A DNA stretch of 64,000 bases from Allomyces arbusculus (Eukaryota; Blastocladiomycota; Blastocladiomycetes; Blastocladiales; Blastocladiaceae): positions 33,416 to 97,415 of the forward strand of contig JADHYV010000071.1 of assembly GCA_027604705.1 (NCBI GenBank), in the 5' to 3' direction. The position numbers were made by a program, and so were the translations under genes. Below the pieces are notes generated by a model, which saw only the letters and a list, made by a program, of their open reading frames with translations, had not been told where the DNA came from and ran no database searches. Positions 20,734 to 30,517 of this stretch are shown piece by piece (position 1 is the stretch's first letter; each line of letters starts with the position of its first letter).

Positions 20734-23559
20734 GAACCCGCCGACCTGTTTTCACTGGCGCTAAATGGACCGTCGCCCGTGCGATCTGGCCCGTCGGGTC
20801 CAATCGACGTGCACGTGCGCGGACGACGTCGTGCCGGAGGCCAAGGTCCCGCATCTGGTGGAGGTGGAGGTGGTGGCCGAGTCGGCCGAGGGCACCATGG
20901 CGAGCGTGGACGCGGTCAGTGAGTGCACGGCGGCGAGGGCCACGCGGCCGACGAGCGCCATGTAGGCGAAGGTCGCGGCGTAGAGGGTGAGGAAGGACCG
21001 CAGGTAACAGGCGGCGAGCTAAAGGTTGGCAGGGCGATGAAGGTGAAGGTCAGGATGATGATCGCGGCAATGGCCACGTTCTATGGGCGGGGGGTGAGGG
21101 TGAGTGACGGGAATGAAGTGATGGTGTGAGTGATTCCAATGAACAACGCGCCTGGCCCGTATAACACGATCCACTGCGTTTCACAGAACGCCGAGGCCAC
21201 GTTCTGCGTCTACAATATCCATCACCATCGACAGTTTCTCTCGCGTTCCACACTCGCACCACCGACTCTCGCGACCCCGCGCGTACCTTGTACCTGAGCA
21301 CAACCACCGCGACCAATAACGCGATATTCAGCGCCAACGACGCGCCCACAATCACGCGGTCCCCGACGTTGTCGCGCGGCACGCACTGGCACGAGACGGT
21401 CGACTTGGACGTGACGAGCTCGGGAGCACTGGCAAACACGGTTGTGCGCACCGCGTAGAGCGCCGACTGCACGGCGATCACGGCGCGCAAGAGTTTGGCG
21501 TTGCTGTACTGCTTCATCCGGGCCAGGAAGTTTTGAAAATCTAACGGTGCGCACGGAAGCGTTTTCAGTCAGAAGCGGAGGGAGAGCACTGCGAATGGAG
21601 AGCTGTGTACGGACCCGGTACGTGCGCACCGCCGCCGACCCGACCACCAGCTGGTACCGATCGTCAGCTCCCACAAGGGGGCATGGCACATCTCCTGTGC
21701 GGGTTCCCCAACGACCAGAAACTCGGCGACCAGGACCATCATGACCCCGACCGAGATCACCAGAAAAACGGGTAGCTCATGCTTTTCACGAGCGGCACGT
21801 GTCGCTTCTTGGGGAGTACGGCGATCCCGGACATGCAGACGCTGAGCATAGCGCGCACAAGACGGCAAGCACGACCACGATCGGGTCAGGCCAGGTTGGG
21901 TAGAGCTTGGCTTTCGGCGGCGTGTTGGTGGAATCACCGAGTCCCCGCTGGCGAAGATGGGTGTCGAGCGCTGTGCGCGTGTGTTGTTGGCGAACAGGTC
22001 GTAGGCGAGGTGCAAGTTGCCGGCGTAACTGTTTCACACGGAAAAGTCGCTAGATACCCAACACCGGCACCGTCAGCAATTGGGTCCGACACGCATTGGC
22101 ACGCGTCCATGTGCGATGACGACAACAACGTACCCGACGCGATCGCCCGTGCTCGTGAATGCACCGTTCCGGACACGCTCTCGTGGGCGGGCGGCATAAA
22201 CTCGGCCAACGTCAGGTTACCCGTGGCGCTCGTGAGAGCCGCGACGCCACGGCGCAGCACGGTGGGCACGATCCCGCGCGCGAGCGTCACGGCACAGTCG
22301 TAGCAGAGTGTGCCGTAGGGCACGTTGAGCAAAGCGCGCGACGAGACGCGGGCCCATGCGGCCAAGAGCGCGGCGTACGCGTCGGTCTCGGTCGCAGCGC
22401 GCGGATACCTGAATCGGGTTGCGTCAGAACATGAAGCGGGGGACGCGAGAAGAAAAAGGGAACGTACACGTAAAACGCGCCATCGGCATTTGCGATATCC
22501 TCGGTGGCCGTCGGCAACGCCGCCGACGTTGACAGGTAGTCGGAAAAGATGTCGGTGCTGATCCAGACGTACTCGGGCGCAACGAGCCCCGCGTCGCGCG
22601 CCTGTCGCAGCATTTCGCGCGCGACTACCGTGGGCATGGCAAAAATGATAATGTTCGAAAGCGACGTGCGGAGGGTCGCGATCACAGACGTGAAGTCGGT
22701 GGCCACGGGCGAGACGACGGATTGTGTCGAGATGGTGATGCCGGCGTCGGGCGCGGCGGCGATCGTGCTGGCCGCGACTACAAGTGAAGGTATGGTGAGT
22801 GGAACTGCAACAGATTGCGGCAGAGAATTGAGGCCGACGTACTCGACGTCCCGTACGCGTCGGTCGCCGTGACCAAATTCATGCTACCCCACCCCTTCGC
22901 CTTGACAAACGGAATCAGCGCCGGGCCCTGCTGCGAATCATCTTGAATCGTGCGGAAAAACCGCCCAAATTTGGTTTTGTCGCTCAAATCCGTCGAGCTG
23001 GCCACGCCCGAACAGTGCCACGCGCGAGTCATGCCTCGGCAAGGACGAGAGGGATCGTCGTTGCCGAATCCCACTCGCCAATAAAGGCCACTGGGTTCGG
23101 ATGAGTCGAGGAGATGTTGAGCATGGCGGCGATCGCGCCGGCACGCGTGCCCTGCGAATCGCCCTTGACAAACTGGAATTGCGCGAGATTCGGGTTGAGC
23201 GCGTTCATGGCCGGCAGCGCGAGCGAGGTCATGGCAAAGACGTCGTCGGTGTCGGGGTAAGGCGTATTGTCTACTCATCGGTCATTAAGAGAGTCAGGTC
23301 GAGGTACGTGCGCGCGGCAATGGCGCAAAAGAATCGCAAACGGACTCGGGTACGTGTACTGCAGAATTACGCCAATCGTGAACATGGTTGGCACGGCGCG
23401 CACAAACGCGGCCGTGATCACGAGAAAGAGGATCACGGCGAGCCCGATTCGCGACCGGTTAACGGCGACGATGTGTCGTCGCGCATGGCCCGTCGACAAC
23501 GACGGAGCGGGAAATCGCAGCTCAATCGACCGTCGTATGCGCATTGGCATGATCAGCAT

Positions 23560-24426
23560 CGTGCAGGTCGAGCGCGCAACTGGTTGCAGCGACCGAGAGC
23601 GTAGCCCAGAGCGAGGTGGGGCTGGTGACGCGGATAACTGCTTGCCTGGCCGGCGAGAACAATCGGCGAGTACGCAAGGGGGTCCGGTCCACGCTGGGTC
23701 AGGAGACACGGAAGGAGGGCAGGAATCGTGTCGTTGAGCGTCGGGCACGACGGCGAGGACGGTCCTTGGCAAAAGCGGAGAGGTAATTGGCAAGAGCGAG
23801 CTTGTCGCCTTTGTCCAGGTTGACGTGGTTGACCTGCAGGCCCCGAAACGATCTCATAATCTCACGAAGCGCACACGATCTCATGAAGCGCACAGCGGAG
23901 CCCACGGTGCTGATGGCAAGGATGGCGGGCCGCGACCAGTCGACGGGATCTCCGCTGGGAGACGCACGCCCGGCAAAGAGCCGCTTGATTTCGGGCGCAA
24001 CATCAAAGGCATGGGAACCGTCGCGTCCCCAGGCAGCCCCGTTGACAAAGACCCTCGACAAAGCACGCGCGTGCCAAATCGGCGACTTGGCAGCAACACC
24101 ACCAGCACCACCAAAACGCACTGGGTCGCGGCGTGCGCGCATGATTAAGTCCACGCCTGATCTCGCTCGTGTGCAGTCTGTCGATCAAGGTCGATGGGGC
24201 GATTCGTGGTCGAAATGGATGCGGGGTGTCTGCCCATAGAAAAGGAAATTGAAAGAAGTTCGACTGACCAGACACGCGGAGGCCAAAGGCACGATTGACA
24301 AAGATGCATTCATGCTGAGCTATACATTGGCGCCCCCGGTACGGGCAACTCCCGACCGCGTGCGCGCACTGGCCTCAAAATCGTGGGCCGACAACGACCG
24401 GGTCGCGTCGCGTCACGTCGCGTCGT
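23560..24426. other. Intergenic region
   Basis: Upstream of the receptor pseudogene and downstream of the first C2 gene. It includes a tandem duplication of about 20 nt (ATCTCA-rich, 'ATGAAGCGCACA' near 23857-23895). No gene or RNA recognised. Confidence 0.4.
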
Positions 24427-25003
24427 TTACTACAAAAAAGCGAAGACAAACCCAGCACCCGTCAGCCCTCGAACCACGCGCAACTCGACAGTAGAGCAGA
24501 AGGAGACATACGAAGATGGGCGTGATCGTGACGTGGATCTGGCCAGCGCGGCGGTGGATGTGCTTGGTGTGCAGCTGCACGACCTCGTTGAACGTCTGGC
24601 CAGCGAGCACAGCGTCGAGGTTGATCTTGGCCCGGCCAATGAACTCGTCGTCCTTAATGTGCTCGCTGTCGTAGACCTCGAGCAGGATCTCGTTCTCGCC
24701 CTGCACGTCGAGCACCAGCGTCTCGTTGAAGTCGAGGTTCGAGCCTTCGTCCTTGTGCACCTGCGACTTGGCCTTGGCGTTCTTGCCAGCCGATACGATT
24801 ACGACCGGGTCCATCCGGCCGAGCGACTCGACGTCACGGAGGTTCTCAGCACGGCCTGTTCATTATTGGTGGCGATGTGGGTCAGCTTGTGCGGTCGACA
24901 TCCTGGCCGCTAACGCGTTCATGGTCGCAGCTAACGCGGTCGGGCGGCGAGGCAAGGCGAGTCGAGAAATACCAAGGTGGATCTGAACGCCGCGGGCCGA
25001 CAT
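24427..25003 (-). CDS. Single C2-domain protein (paralogue A)
   Basis: Exons: 24973-25003 (MSARGVQIHL plus one base), 24512-24855, and a terminal exon that would hold only the stop codon TAA (24427-24429) after an intron GTATGT...TTTTTTGTAG. This gives 125 aa ending TITPIF. Read through, exon 2 instead runs to a TGA at 24413-24415 with a Cys/Val-rich tail absent from the paralogue. A C2 beta-sandwich fills almost the whole protein: AENLRDVESLGRMDP, the strand pair TRVHKDEG-like SQVHKDEGSNLDFNETL, and VYDSEHIKDDEFIGRAKI. Asp residues in loops 1 and 3 (DVESLGRMDP, YDSEHIKDDE) suggest possible Ca2+ binding, though loop 1 is not canonical. Membrane or phospholipid binding is inferred. Same intron phase as paralogue B. 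Confidence 0.85.
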
Positions 25004-26210
25004 GATGGTGGATTGGTTGTGTGGTGGGTGGTGGGGGAGAGGACGAATCGCGATTCGGAGCTGGAGAGCGTGGACCGGCGCGGGGCCGCGGTCGCGTTTT
25101 ATACTCGCGCTGGGACGCGTCGCGCTCCACGAGGGACGCGCGACACGAGTCCGATCCGCTCCACCCGCCGCGACCGGGACACGTCGACACGGCTCGCGCT
25201 CGCGTGCATGCCGTCGACCGCGACCGAACGGTGCAACGTGGAACATGAATGGCGGGACGCGTCGCGCGACCACGCCTCGCGCCACCCTACCTGCCTGCTC
25301 CAAGTCAGACCTTCGGCCCAAAAGCGGCTGAACGACCTGCGTCCGTGTCTTGGCGTGCGCGCCTTGTTCGGACCGGCTCCCTGCTTGCACCACACCAGCA
25401 CCCGCGCCCGACTTGGCGCGCAATTCGCTCTGGCAAGGTCGTGCACACGCACTGCCGACGGGAAGAAGAGAGCGGTGCTGACCGTTGGGCTGGTTCAGCG
25501 CCGAAGAATGATGTCGAACCTTGCTGGATCGTTCTTGCAATCATTCAATGGTGTGGGGCCAACTGGACGCGTTCCGACAACGCCCTCCGCTGGAGCGCCG
25601 ACGACGTGCTCGCGACGCGTCTTCGATGCCTCACGGCGCGTCTAGGTCGGCGTTGATGTCATTCGGATCGTGTGCAAAACGCGTCTTTGGCAAAACAGAA
25701 TAATTCTCAACAGGAGGACTTCCTTGCTCGACCGAGCTCGGGATTCAATCGTCGGCGGCGAGCCCGCCCTCAAGAGGTCCTTTCATGAGTATCGGCGCTC
25801 GACACACTGTGCTTGGCTGAACGAATCCTGGTAGATCGCCGAGACGCGAACAAGCACCGAGGACAGAGGACGTGCTGATGTGGTGAAGTGCAGAACGCGA
25901 GCGCCGCGCCGTGAACCAGCAACGCACAAGGACGAGCCTGGCACAAAACGGTGACGACGGTTCACAAAAAAACTTGCAGCGCGACCTGAGAAACGCCCAA
26001 CAGGACGAAATGACAAGTGCGGCTCTTGAAAATCCGAGCGCAACGAAGCGCGAACCGCAACGGAAGAAAGGGGTGCACAAGGCATCAATATACATTTGAG
26101 ACTGATTACATGCAAAATCTTGCTCTCCAATCTCCATCGGCGCGCCCCGACCGGAAACCACGGCGACGCGACCGTCTACACGACTACAGCCACCTCAACA
26201 CGACAAGCGC
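25004..26210. other. Intergenic region between the two C2 genes
   Basis: Promoter of C2 gene A and 3' flank of C2 gene B. Apart from the TATA element listed separately, open frames here have no domain or composition support. Confidence 0.4.
25097..25110 (-). promoter_or_regulatory. TATA element of C2 gene A
   Basis: Minus-strand GCGCGAGTATAAAA, about 95-105 nt upstream of the start codon. The 13-mer GCGCGAGTATAAA is identical upstream of C2 gene B (27279-27291) at a similar distance, so it is probably a conserved core promoter. Confidence 0.6.
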
Positions 26211-27196
26211 TTAGTAGCGGGGCGAGATGCGGACGTGGATCTCGCCGGCGCCGCGGCCAATGTGCTTGGTGCGCAGCTCGACCCACTGGTCGAACGTGTT
26301 GCCCTGCAGCACCGACGAGACGTTAATCGTGGCCTGGCCAATCAGCTCGTCCGACTTGATGTTCTCGTGGTCGTAAATCTCGAGGAAAATCTCCGACTGG
26401 CCCTGCAGGTCGAGCTCGAGCGTGTCGTCAAAGTTGAGGTTCTTGCCCTCATCCTTGTGCACGCGCGTCTTGACCTTCGCGGAACCGCAGGTCAGCTGGG
26501 CGTAGGGGTCCTGCCGGCCGAGCGACTCGACGTCGTGCAGGTTGCGGGCCTCACCTGTTTGAAAGAGTGCAGAAACCTGGAGGTGAGTTGATGTGTTCGA
26601 GGTGGTCCGACGGGGCCGTACAGCTCTTGCAGGTCGTGCGCGCGCGAGCGACCGCGAGAAATCGTGAAGGGAAGCGTACCGAGGTGCACCGTGACGGAGC
26701 GGACCGTGCGGCCGCCCTGCTGCTGCTGCTGGTACTGGCCCTGCTGCTGGTTCTGCTGCTGGCCGACGGGCTGGTAACCACCCTGCTGCTGGCCCTGCTG
26801 CTGGCCAATCGGCTGGTAGCCGCCCTGCTGCTGCCCGCCCTGCTGGTTGTAGTTGTTGGTCTGCTGGTAGTTGTTGGTCTGCTGGTAGTTGGACGACTGC
26901 GACTGCGAGTAGCTCGACGACTGCGACTGCGAGTAGCTCGACGACTGCGACTGCGAGTAGCTCGACGACTGCTGCTGGTTGTACTGGCCCTGGTTCTGCT
27001 GGTTGTACTGGCCCTGGTTCTGCTGGTACTGGCCCTGGTTCTGCTGCTGCTGCTGCTGCTGCTGCTGGTTGCCGCCGTACGCCGCGCCCGCGGTCATGGC
27101 CGCGTGCTGCTGCTGCAGACGAATCAGGTCCTGCTCGGCCTTCTGGTGCGCCTCGAGCTGCTGCTGGTGGCGGCGGAGACCTTCTTCGTACGACAT
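26211..27196 (-). CDS. Q/N-rich C2-domain protein (paralogue B)
   Basis: Exons 26680-27196 and 26211-26554 (intron GTACGC...CAG) give 286 aa. Residues 1-35 (MSYEEGLRRHQQQLEAHQKAEQDLIRLQQ) look like a short coiled coil. Residues ~40-160 are prion-like: a Q9 run, NQGQYNQ repeats, three copies of an 8-residue SSSYSQSQ unit (24-nt direct repeats, 26891-26967), then GGYQPxGQQQ repeats. After VTVHL-G the C2 domain runs to the end (EARNLHDVESLGRQDP, VKTRVHKDEGKNLNFDDTLELDL, EIYDHENIKSDELIGQATI, IHVRISPRY). The intron splits the first C2 strand at the same place and phase as paralogue A. The Q/N tract suggests condensate or scaffold behaviour (inference). Loop acids resemble those of paralogue A. Confidence 0.9.
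27041..27067. repeat. (CTG)n tract coding poly-Gln
   Basis: Nine units, in frame in the Q/N-rich part of C2 gene B (minus strand CAG). Confidence 0.9.
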
Positions 27197-27277
27197 GGTG
27201 AGATGAGCTTGGGGGAGTTAGGTGGGGGAGAACAGTGTCGGCGAAGAGAGGAGATTGGTTCGCGGGCAAAGAGCGCG

Positions 27278-27291
27278 CTTTATACTCGCGC
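27278..27291 (-). promoter_or_regulatory. TATA element of C2 gene B
   Basis: Minus-strand GCGCGAGTATAAAG, about 82-95 nt upstream of the start codon. It shares 13 identical bases with the element of C2 gene A. Confidence 0.6.
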
Positions 27292-28164
27292 CAGATGGAG
27301 CGCGTGAGTGGCGGGGAATTTGCTCGCACATCGATGGCGAAACGTGTCGGTTGGTGGGGGCGCGCATCGAAGTCGCGCGTCAGCCTGCCCGACCAGCCAG
27401 GCCTTGGTGGTGGTGAGCGGGCCTCGGCCCAACGCGTCGCGACGCGTTCGGCTTGCGCTTGCACAACTTCGCGACTCTCTCGCAACTTTGGGTGCACAGC
27501 CCGGGCCCCGGCCGGATGGATTTCCGAGAATGGAAGGCAGGCACCTCCGCCTGGTTGGTGCACAACGACCAACGTGAACGTTTGTGGGGGGGCGCAAGCG
27601 AGGTGGAAGTGCCTGGGTGTAGAATTAGAAGAAGGAAGAAGAATGCAAACCAAAAAACGAGAAAACAGAGCGCCACATTGGCCGCCTCTCGATTTGGTGG
27701 CTGTGGATGGCCAGTGTTTGTGCAAAATGACGGCACCAATTGCGTGCCAATTAAAGCTATTGACGGGGCCGCTCGAAATGAACGGGAAACAGAAGCGAAT
27801 GACAAATTAAATATGATTCCAGCGAACAGAAATGAGAAGTCGTCAGCTTCACGCCGACGACCAGCTGCTCCACACGGCACGACCAGGACGGCTACGGCAG
27901 CGCGGATGGACGACACCGACCAGCTAAGATGGTCAAGCTGGCCATTGTGCGCGTCCCCACGCCGGCTCGCCGTGCCGCGTCCCAACCATCAATCACGATC
28001 ACAGACAATCACGCTGCACCTATTCCACCCGGCATCGGCGACCGCGCGCGCCGATCCACGTCCTTGCCCTTCTTCTTGCTCTTCTTCCCCTCCCCTCGTT
28101 TCTCCACCACTTGCTTTCGACCGTCCTGGGCGGGCCGCGCTGGCACGGGCCCGCCCGCCTGGCG
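27292..28164. other. Intergenic region
   Basis: Upstream of C2 gene B and 3' of the helical Q-rich gene. AT-richer around 27640-27850. No gene or RNA recognised. Confidence 0.4.
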
Positions 28165-29049
28165 TCACCGGCCCCCCGCAGGTCGTGCCGGAACCGCGGT
28201 CCCCGTCGACCCCGAGGGCCAGGCGCCGGGCAACGGCACATTCCCGTTTGTGGGCGACGTCGGCAACATGGGCGAGGTCGGTGCGGCGACAGCAACGGCA
28301 CTTGTGCGCGGGACTTGTAACGTGGCCGGTCGCTGGATTGGACGCGTGGGCGCCGCAGGACGTGTCGGCCGCTGTGGGACCGCGAGCTGCTCTTGTAGGA
28401 CCGTCGGCGGGCGATGCTGCTGCTGCTGCTGCTGTTGCTGCTGTTGCAGCTGCGTGGTCGTCACGGGACGCGGCGGTTGCGGCGACGTAATCGGACGTTG
28501 CGGTTGCGGCGGACGCGCGACCGGCGCCGGCGTGGGCGTGGGTCGCTGCTGCTGCTGTTGCTGCTGGAGCGGCGGGAGAACGGGCACCGCGACGGCCGGC
28601 TTCATGGCGAGCGGGACGGCGGGCCCGCTCGCGCCCTTGATCGCGAGCCCATGCACCTGAACCGCGAGCTGCAAGTCCCCTGCGACGCCGGTGAGCGTGT
28701 TCCCGGCCTCGACGAGCTCGTCGTGAAAGTCGTCTGCGGACAAGAGTTTCTTGAGCTTGGACGCGCCCGCCATCTTGGCCGTCATGTCGCGAATGTGCTG
28801 CAGTGTGTCGAGGAGCAGCTGCGCGGGTCCCTGCAAGTGCGGCGGCAGTACCCCGCCCGACAGACCGGCGGCCTTGGCGAGCGTATCGTGCAAGTTCTTG
28901 CTGCGGCGCACGAGCACGTCGAGCAGTTGCTGGTTATCTTTAGTCGTTTCGAGCGCGGCTTGTAGCGCAACGAGCGCCGCCAGGAGATCGGTGATGTGCG
29001 CGAGTGTCGTGCGCGCGAGTGCGGCTGCGGCGAGCTCGACGACCACCAT
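28165..29049 (-). CDS. Helical-bundle protein, MLKL-N-terminus-like, with Pro/Gln tail
   Basis: 294 aa from MVVVELAAAALART. Residues ~1-145 are amphipathic helices without Pro: THITDLLAALVALQAALETTKDNQQLLDVLVRRSKNLHD in pattern, then LQGPAQLLLDTLQHIRDMTAKM and ADDFHDELVEAGNTLTGVAGDLQLAVQV. Heptad spacing, the 'LLDTLQHIRD' helix and the lysine-rich SKLKKLL break resemble the four-helix adaptor domain of MLKL and of fungal tyrosine-kinase-like proteins, where it normally precedes a kinase. No kinase follows here. The rest is Pro/Thr with two Gln runs (Q7 and Q10, CTG repeats at ~28413 and ~28549) and ends PARPAGGR. A further exon downstream cannot be excluded. The family call is tentative; a general helical adaptor is safer. 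Confidence 0.6.
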   Translation of the reverse strand: MVVVELAAAALARTTLAHITDLLAALVALQAALETTKDNQQLLDVLVRRSKNLHDTLAKAAGLSGGVLPPHLQGPAQLLLDTLQHIRDMTAKMAGASKLKKLLSADDFHDELVEAGNTLTGVAGDLQLAVQVHGLAIKGASGPAVPLAMKPAVAVPVLPPLQQQQQQQRPTPTPAPVARPPQPQRPITSPQPPRPVTTTQLQQQQQQQQQQHRPPTVLQEQLAVPQRPTRPAAPTRPIQRPATLQVPRTSAVAVAAPTSPMLPTSPTNGNVPLPGAWPSGSTGTAVPARPAGGR

Positions 29050-29511
29050 GGTTGATTGCTTTGCGTGCTGTGCTGGTGCCTCAAGGGTATCTCGGCGGGT
29101 ATTGGCGAGCAAGTTGCAGGGAGAGCGCGCTCGCGGGTCTTGTTGGGATTTATGGATTGCTCGCGGCTGACCACGTCGGTTGCGGTCGGATTCGACCAGG
29201 CACGCGTGCCAAGCGAAGCGACCTGCCGACCACCACTGCAAACGGCCAAACGAGCCCGACCGAACCGGCCACAATGATTGTTCGCCCGCGCTGCGTGCTG
29301 ACGCACGTCATGTTCACGGCCCAGGGATTGCGGTTCAAATTCTGAGCGTGCCTGTAAGCAAATGCGTGCGCTTCGCGGGTTTTATGGCAAGCGGCGCGAG
29401 GTGCTTCTTGCTGCAGATCTGAAGAGACCTCGAGTGCGAACTGCACTGTCGTTCACAACGACAAATCCGTGAACACGAATAAATATATGGCTATATAATC
29501 TGAGCCGGTGC
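29050..29511. other. Intergenic region
   Basis: Between the helical protein's start and the EF-hand gene's stop. AT-rich patch around 29475-29500 (AATAAATATATGG) likely belongs to 3'-end signals of the EF-hand gene on the minus strand or is neutral. Confidence 0.4.
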
Positions 29512-30028
29512 TCACAACGACGACGACGGCGACGGCGCTGCTGCCGCTGACGTACCCGCTGCGACGGGCTTCAGCTGGTCGTCAAACCCGAGCCGCTGCA
29601 AATCCTTGCGCGTCTCGGCCTCATCACTCTGCGTCTGCAAGTGGTACATGTCCATGAACCCATCGACGGCGAGCATGATCTCGGGCAGCTTGGCGTCGTC
29701 AGCGAAAAACTCTTGGATTTGGTCGAGCGTGTCCTGGTCAAACTCGCGGTCGTTGGTGGCCACAGCAAACGCTTGCAGCTCGGTCACGTTCAGGTACCCG
29801 TCCTTGTCAGCGTCGAACCGCACAAAGATGGCCTTCTATTGTCGTGGCAAGGGCACAGACGCCATGCAACTTGGTCAGCGTGAGGAGGAGTCCGGGTGCC
29901 GTTGATGCGTGGGGCAGGGCAGGTCGAATCTGGCAACGCACCAGCGCCGCCTCAAGCGCCGGCGTAATCTCATCGTTGTCGTCGAGCAGGACCGCCGGAG
30001 CGGGGCGACGGTGGGTGGGACCGGCCAT
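29512..30028 (-). CDS. EF-hand calcium-binding protein
   Basis: Exons 29942-30028 and 29512-29835, intron GTGCGT...TAG, phase 0, giving 136 aa. After LEAAL-KAIFVRF comes a canonical loop, DADKDGYLNVTEL, with ligands at positions 1, 3, 5, 7, 9 and 12 (Glu). A second region (EFFADDAKLPEIMLAVDGFMDMYHLQT) has the spacing of a degenerate paired hand. The end is LKPVAAGTS plus an Ala/Ser/Pro tail. The arrangement 'F.DMYHLQT...ETRKDLQRLGFD' recurs in several single-EF-hand eukaryotic proteins, so this is a complete small protein, not a calmodulin. Ca2+ binding by the first hand is very likely; partner unknown. The Met at 30028 gives MAGPTHRRPAPAVLLDDNDEI. Confidence 0.85.
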
Positions 30029-30161
30029 CGTGATATTGCAGGTACTGCAGCGGGCGTCCACTGCAAAACAGCGTTGTCAAAAACGGCGGTGCAAAATCAG
30101 CAACCGCTCATTCGAGGCCGCAGCGTCGTGAGCAAACTTGCTCACTTTGAACCACCTTGTC

Positions 30162-30253
30162 GACACGAGCAGGATTCGAACCTGCGCTGTCGGGTAGCAC
30201 CTCCGCGTGCAGTCGAGGCCGACTTCCCGTTGATCACATGCCAGAATCGTGTC
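30162..30253 (-). other. tRNA-like element, possible tRNA pseudogene
   Basis: 92 nt on the minus strand with a perfect 7-bp acceptor stem (GACACGA/TCGTGTC), a perfect 5-bp T stem around TTCGAAT, discriminator G, and a plausible long variable arm (GTGCT/AGCGC). The D arm does not fold convincingly, and the anticodon stem (CTCGA/CGGAG around CTGCACG) has two mismatches, with nominal anticodon GCA. Serine-type ends but no credible core; either degenerate or carrying an unrecognised intron. Confidence 0.35.
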
Positions 30254-30504
30254 CATCCGATGCCACTTCGTCTTTGCTCACCTCTACTCAGGCGCCCCCA
30301 TGTTGCACCGCCATTTGCACCCACACAACCACCACTAACTTTTGTGAAGCAGCATGGAGGTGCCACTTTAAGAAAGGAAGGGAACTGATGATTTCGAGTG
30401 ACCAGGAGAAGCTTTCTTGCAGCCAATCAATATATTCAAGGGGCTGTGGGGACAGCTGGAATATGAGGGAGAGCGTCCATGCACAGAGCACATGCCCAGT
30501 CATT

Positions 30505-30517
30505 GGGGGGGGGGGGG
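30505..30517. repeat. G13 homopolymer
   Basis: Run of 13 G in the AT-richer island. Confidence 0.9.

Larger units (their letters stand above)
20280..23559 (-). pseudogene. Decayed class C (GABA-B-like) receptor gene
   Basis: Paralogue of the intact receptors at 41070-44570 and 59466-63084. Recognisable in order: N-terminal membrane segment GLAVILFLVITAAFVRA and FTIGVIL; flytrap pieces (LALPAMNALNPN, WHCSGVASSTDLSDK, FGRFFRTI, LIPFVKAKGWGSMNL, ATDFTSVIATLRTSLSN, YDCAVTLARGIV); then helices (DPIVVVLAVLCAL, FLVISVGVMMVLVAEFLVVG, MKQYSNAKLLRAVIAVQSALY, LNIALLVAVVVLRYK, YMALVGRVALA). Several intron sites match the paralogues. Lesions seen: a one-base loss at ~23020-23036, a frame change at ~22158-22168, TGA (22034-22036) at an otherwise Trp codon in the FSVWN motif, and at least three more frame changes between 21930 and 21650. 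Triplet expansions interrupt the PH-like tail. The tail remnant persists to ~20280. The number and spread of lesions argue against simple sequencing error. Confidence 0.8.

Noticed and set aside
20616-20764. Poly-Thr/poly-His/poly-Pro 'proteins' over the CCA tract
   Set aside because: They are the three frames of one microsatellite inside a pseudogene, not coding evidence.
23272-23353. A frameshift at the start of the decayed receptor copy
   Set aside because: A normal 82-nt intron (GTACCC...TAG) at the same place as intron 1 of the paralogues explains the change of frame; it was not counted as a lesion.
26891-26967. Three regularly spaced 24-nt repeats considered as a CRISPR array
   Set aside because: The repeats are contiguous without spacers and encode SSSYSQSQ in frame within a eukaryotic gene.
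26567-27307. Leu/Val-rich plus-strand frame (antisense of the Q/N tract), looking like membrane helices
   Set aside because: It is the complement of CAG/CAA repeats, which always reads as Leu/Val/Cys runs; the C2 gene on the minus strand explains the region.
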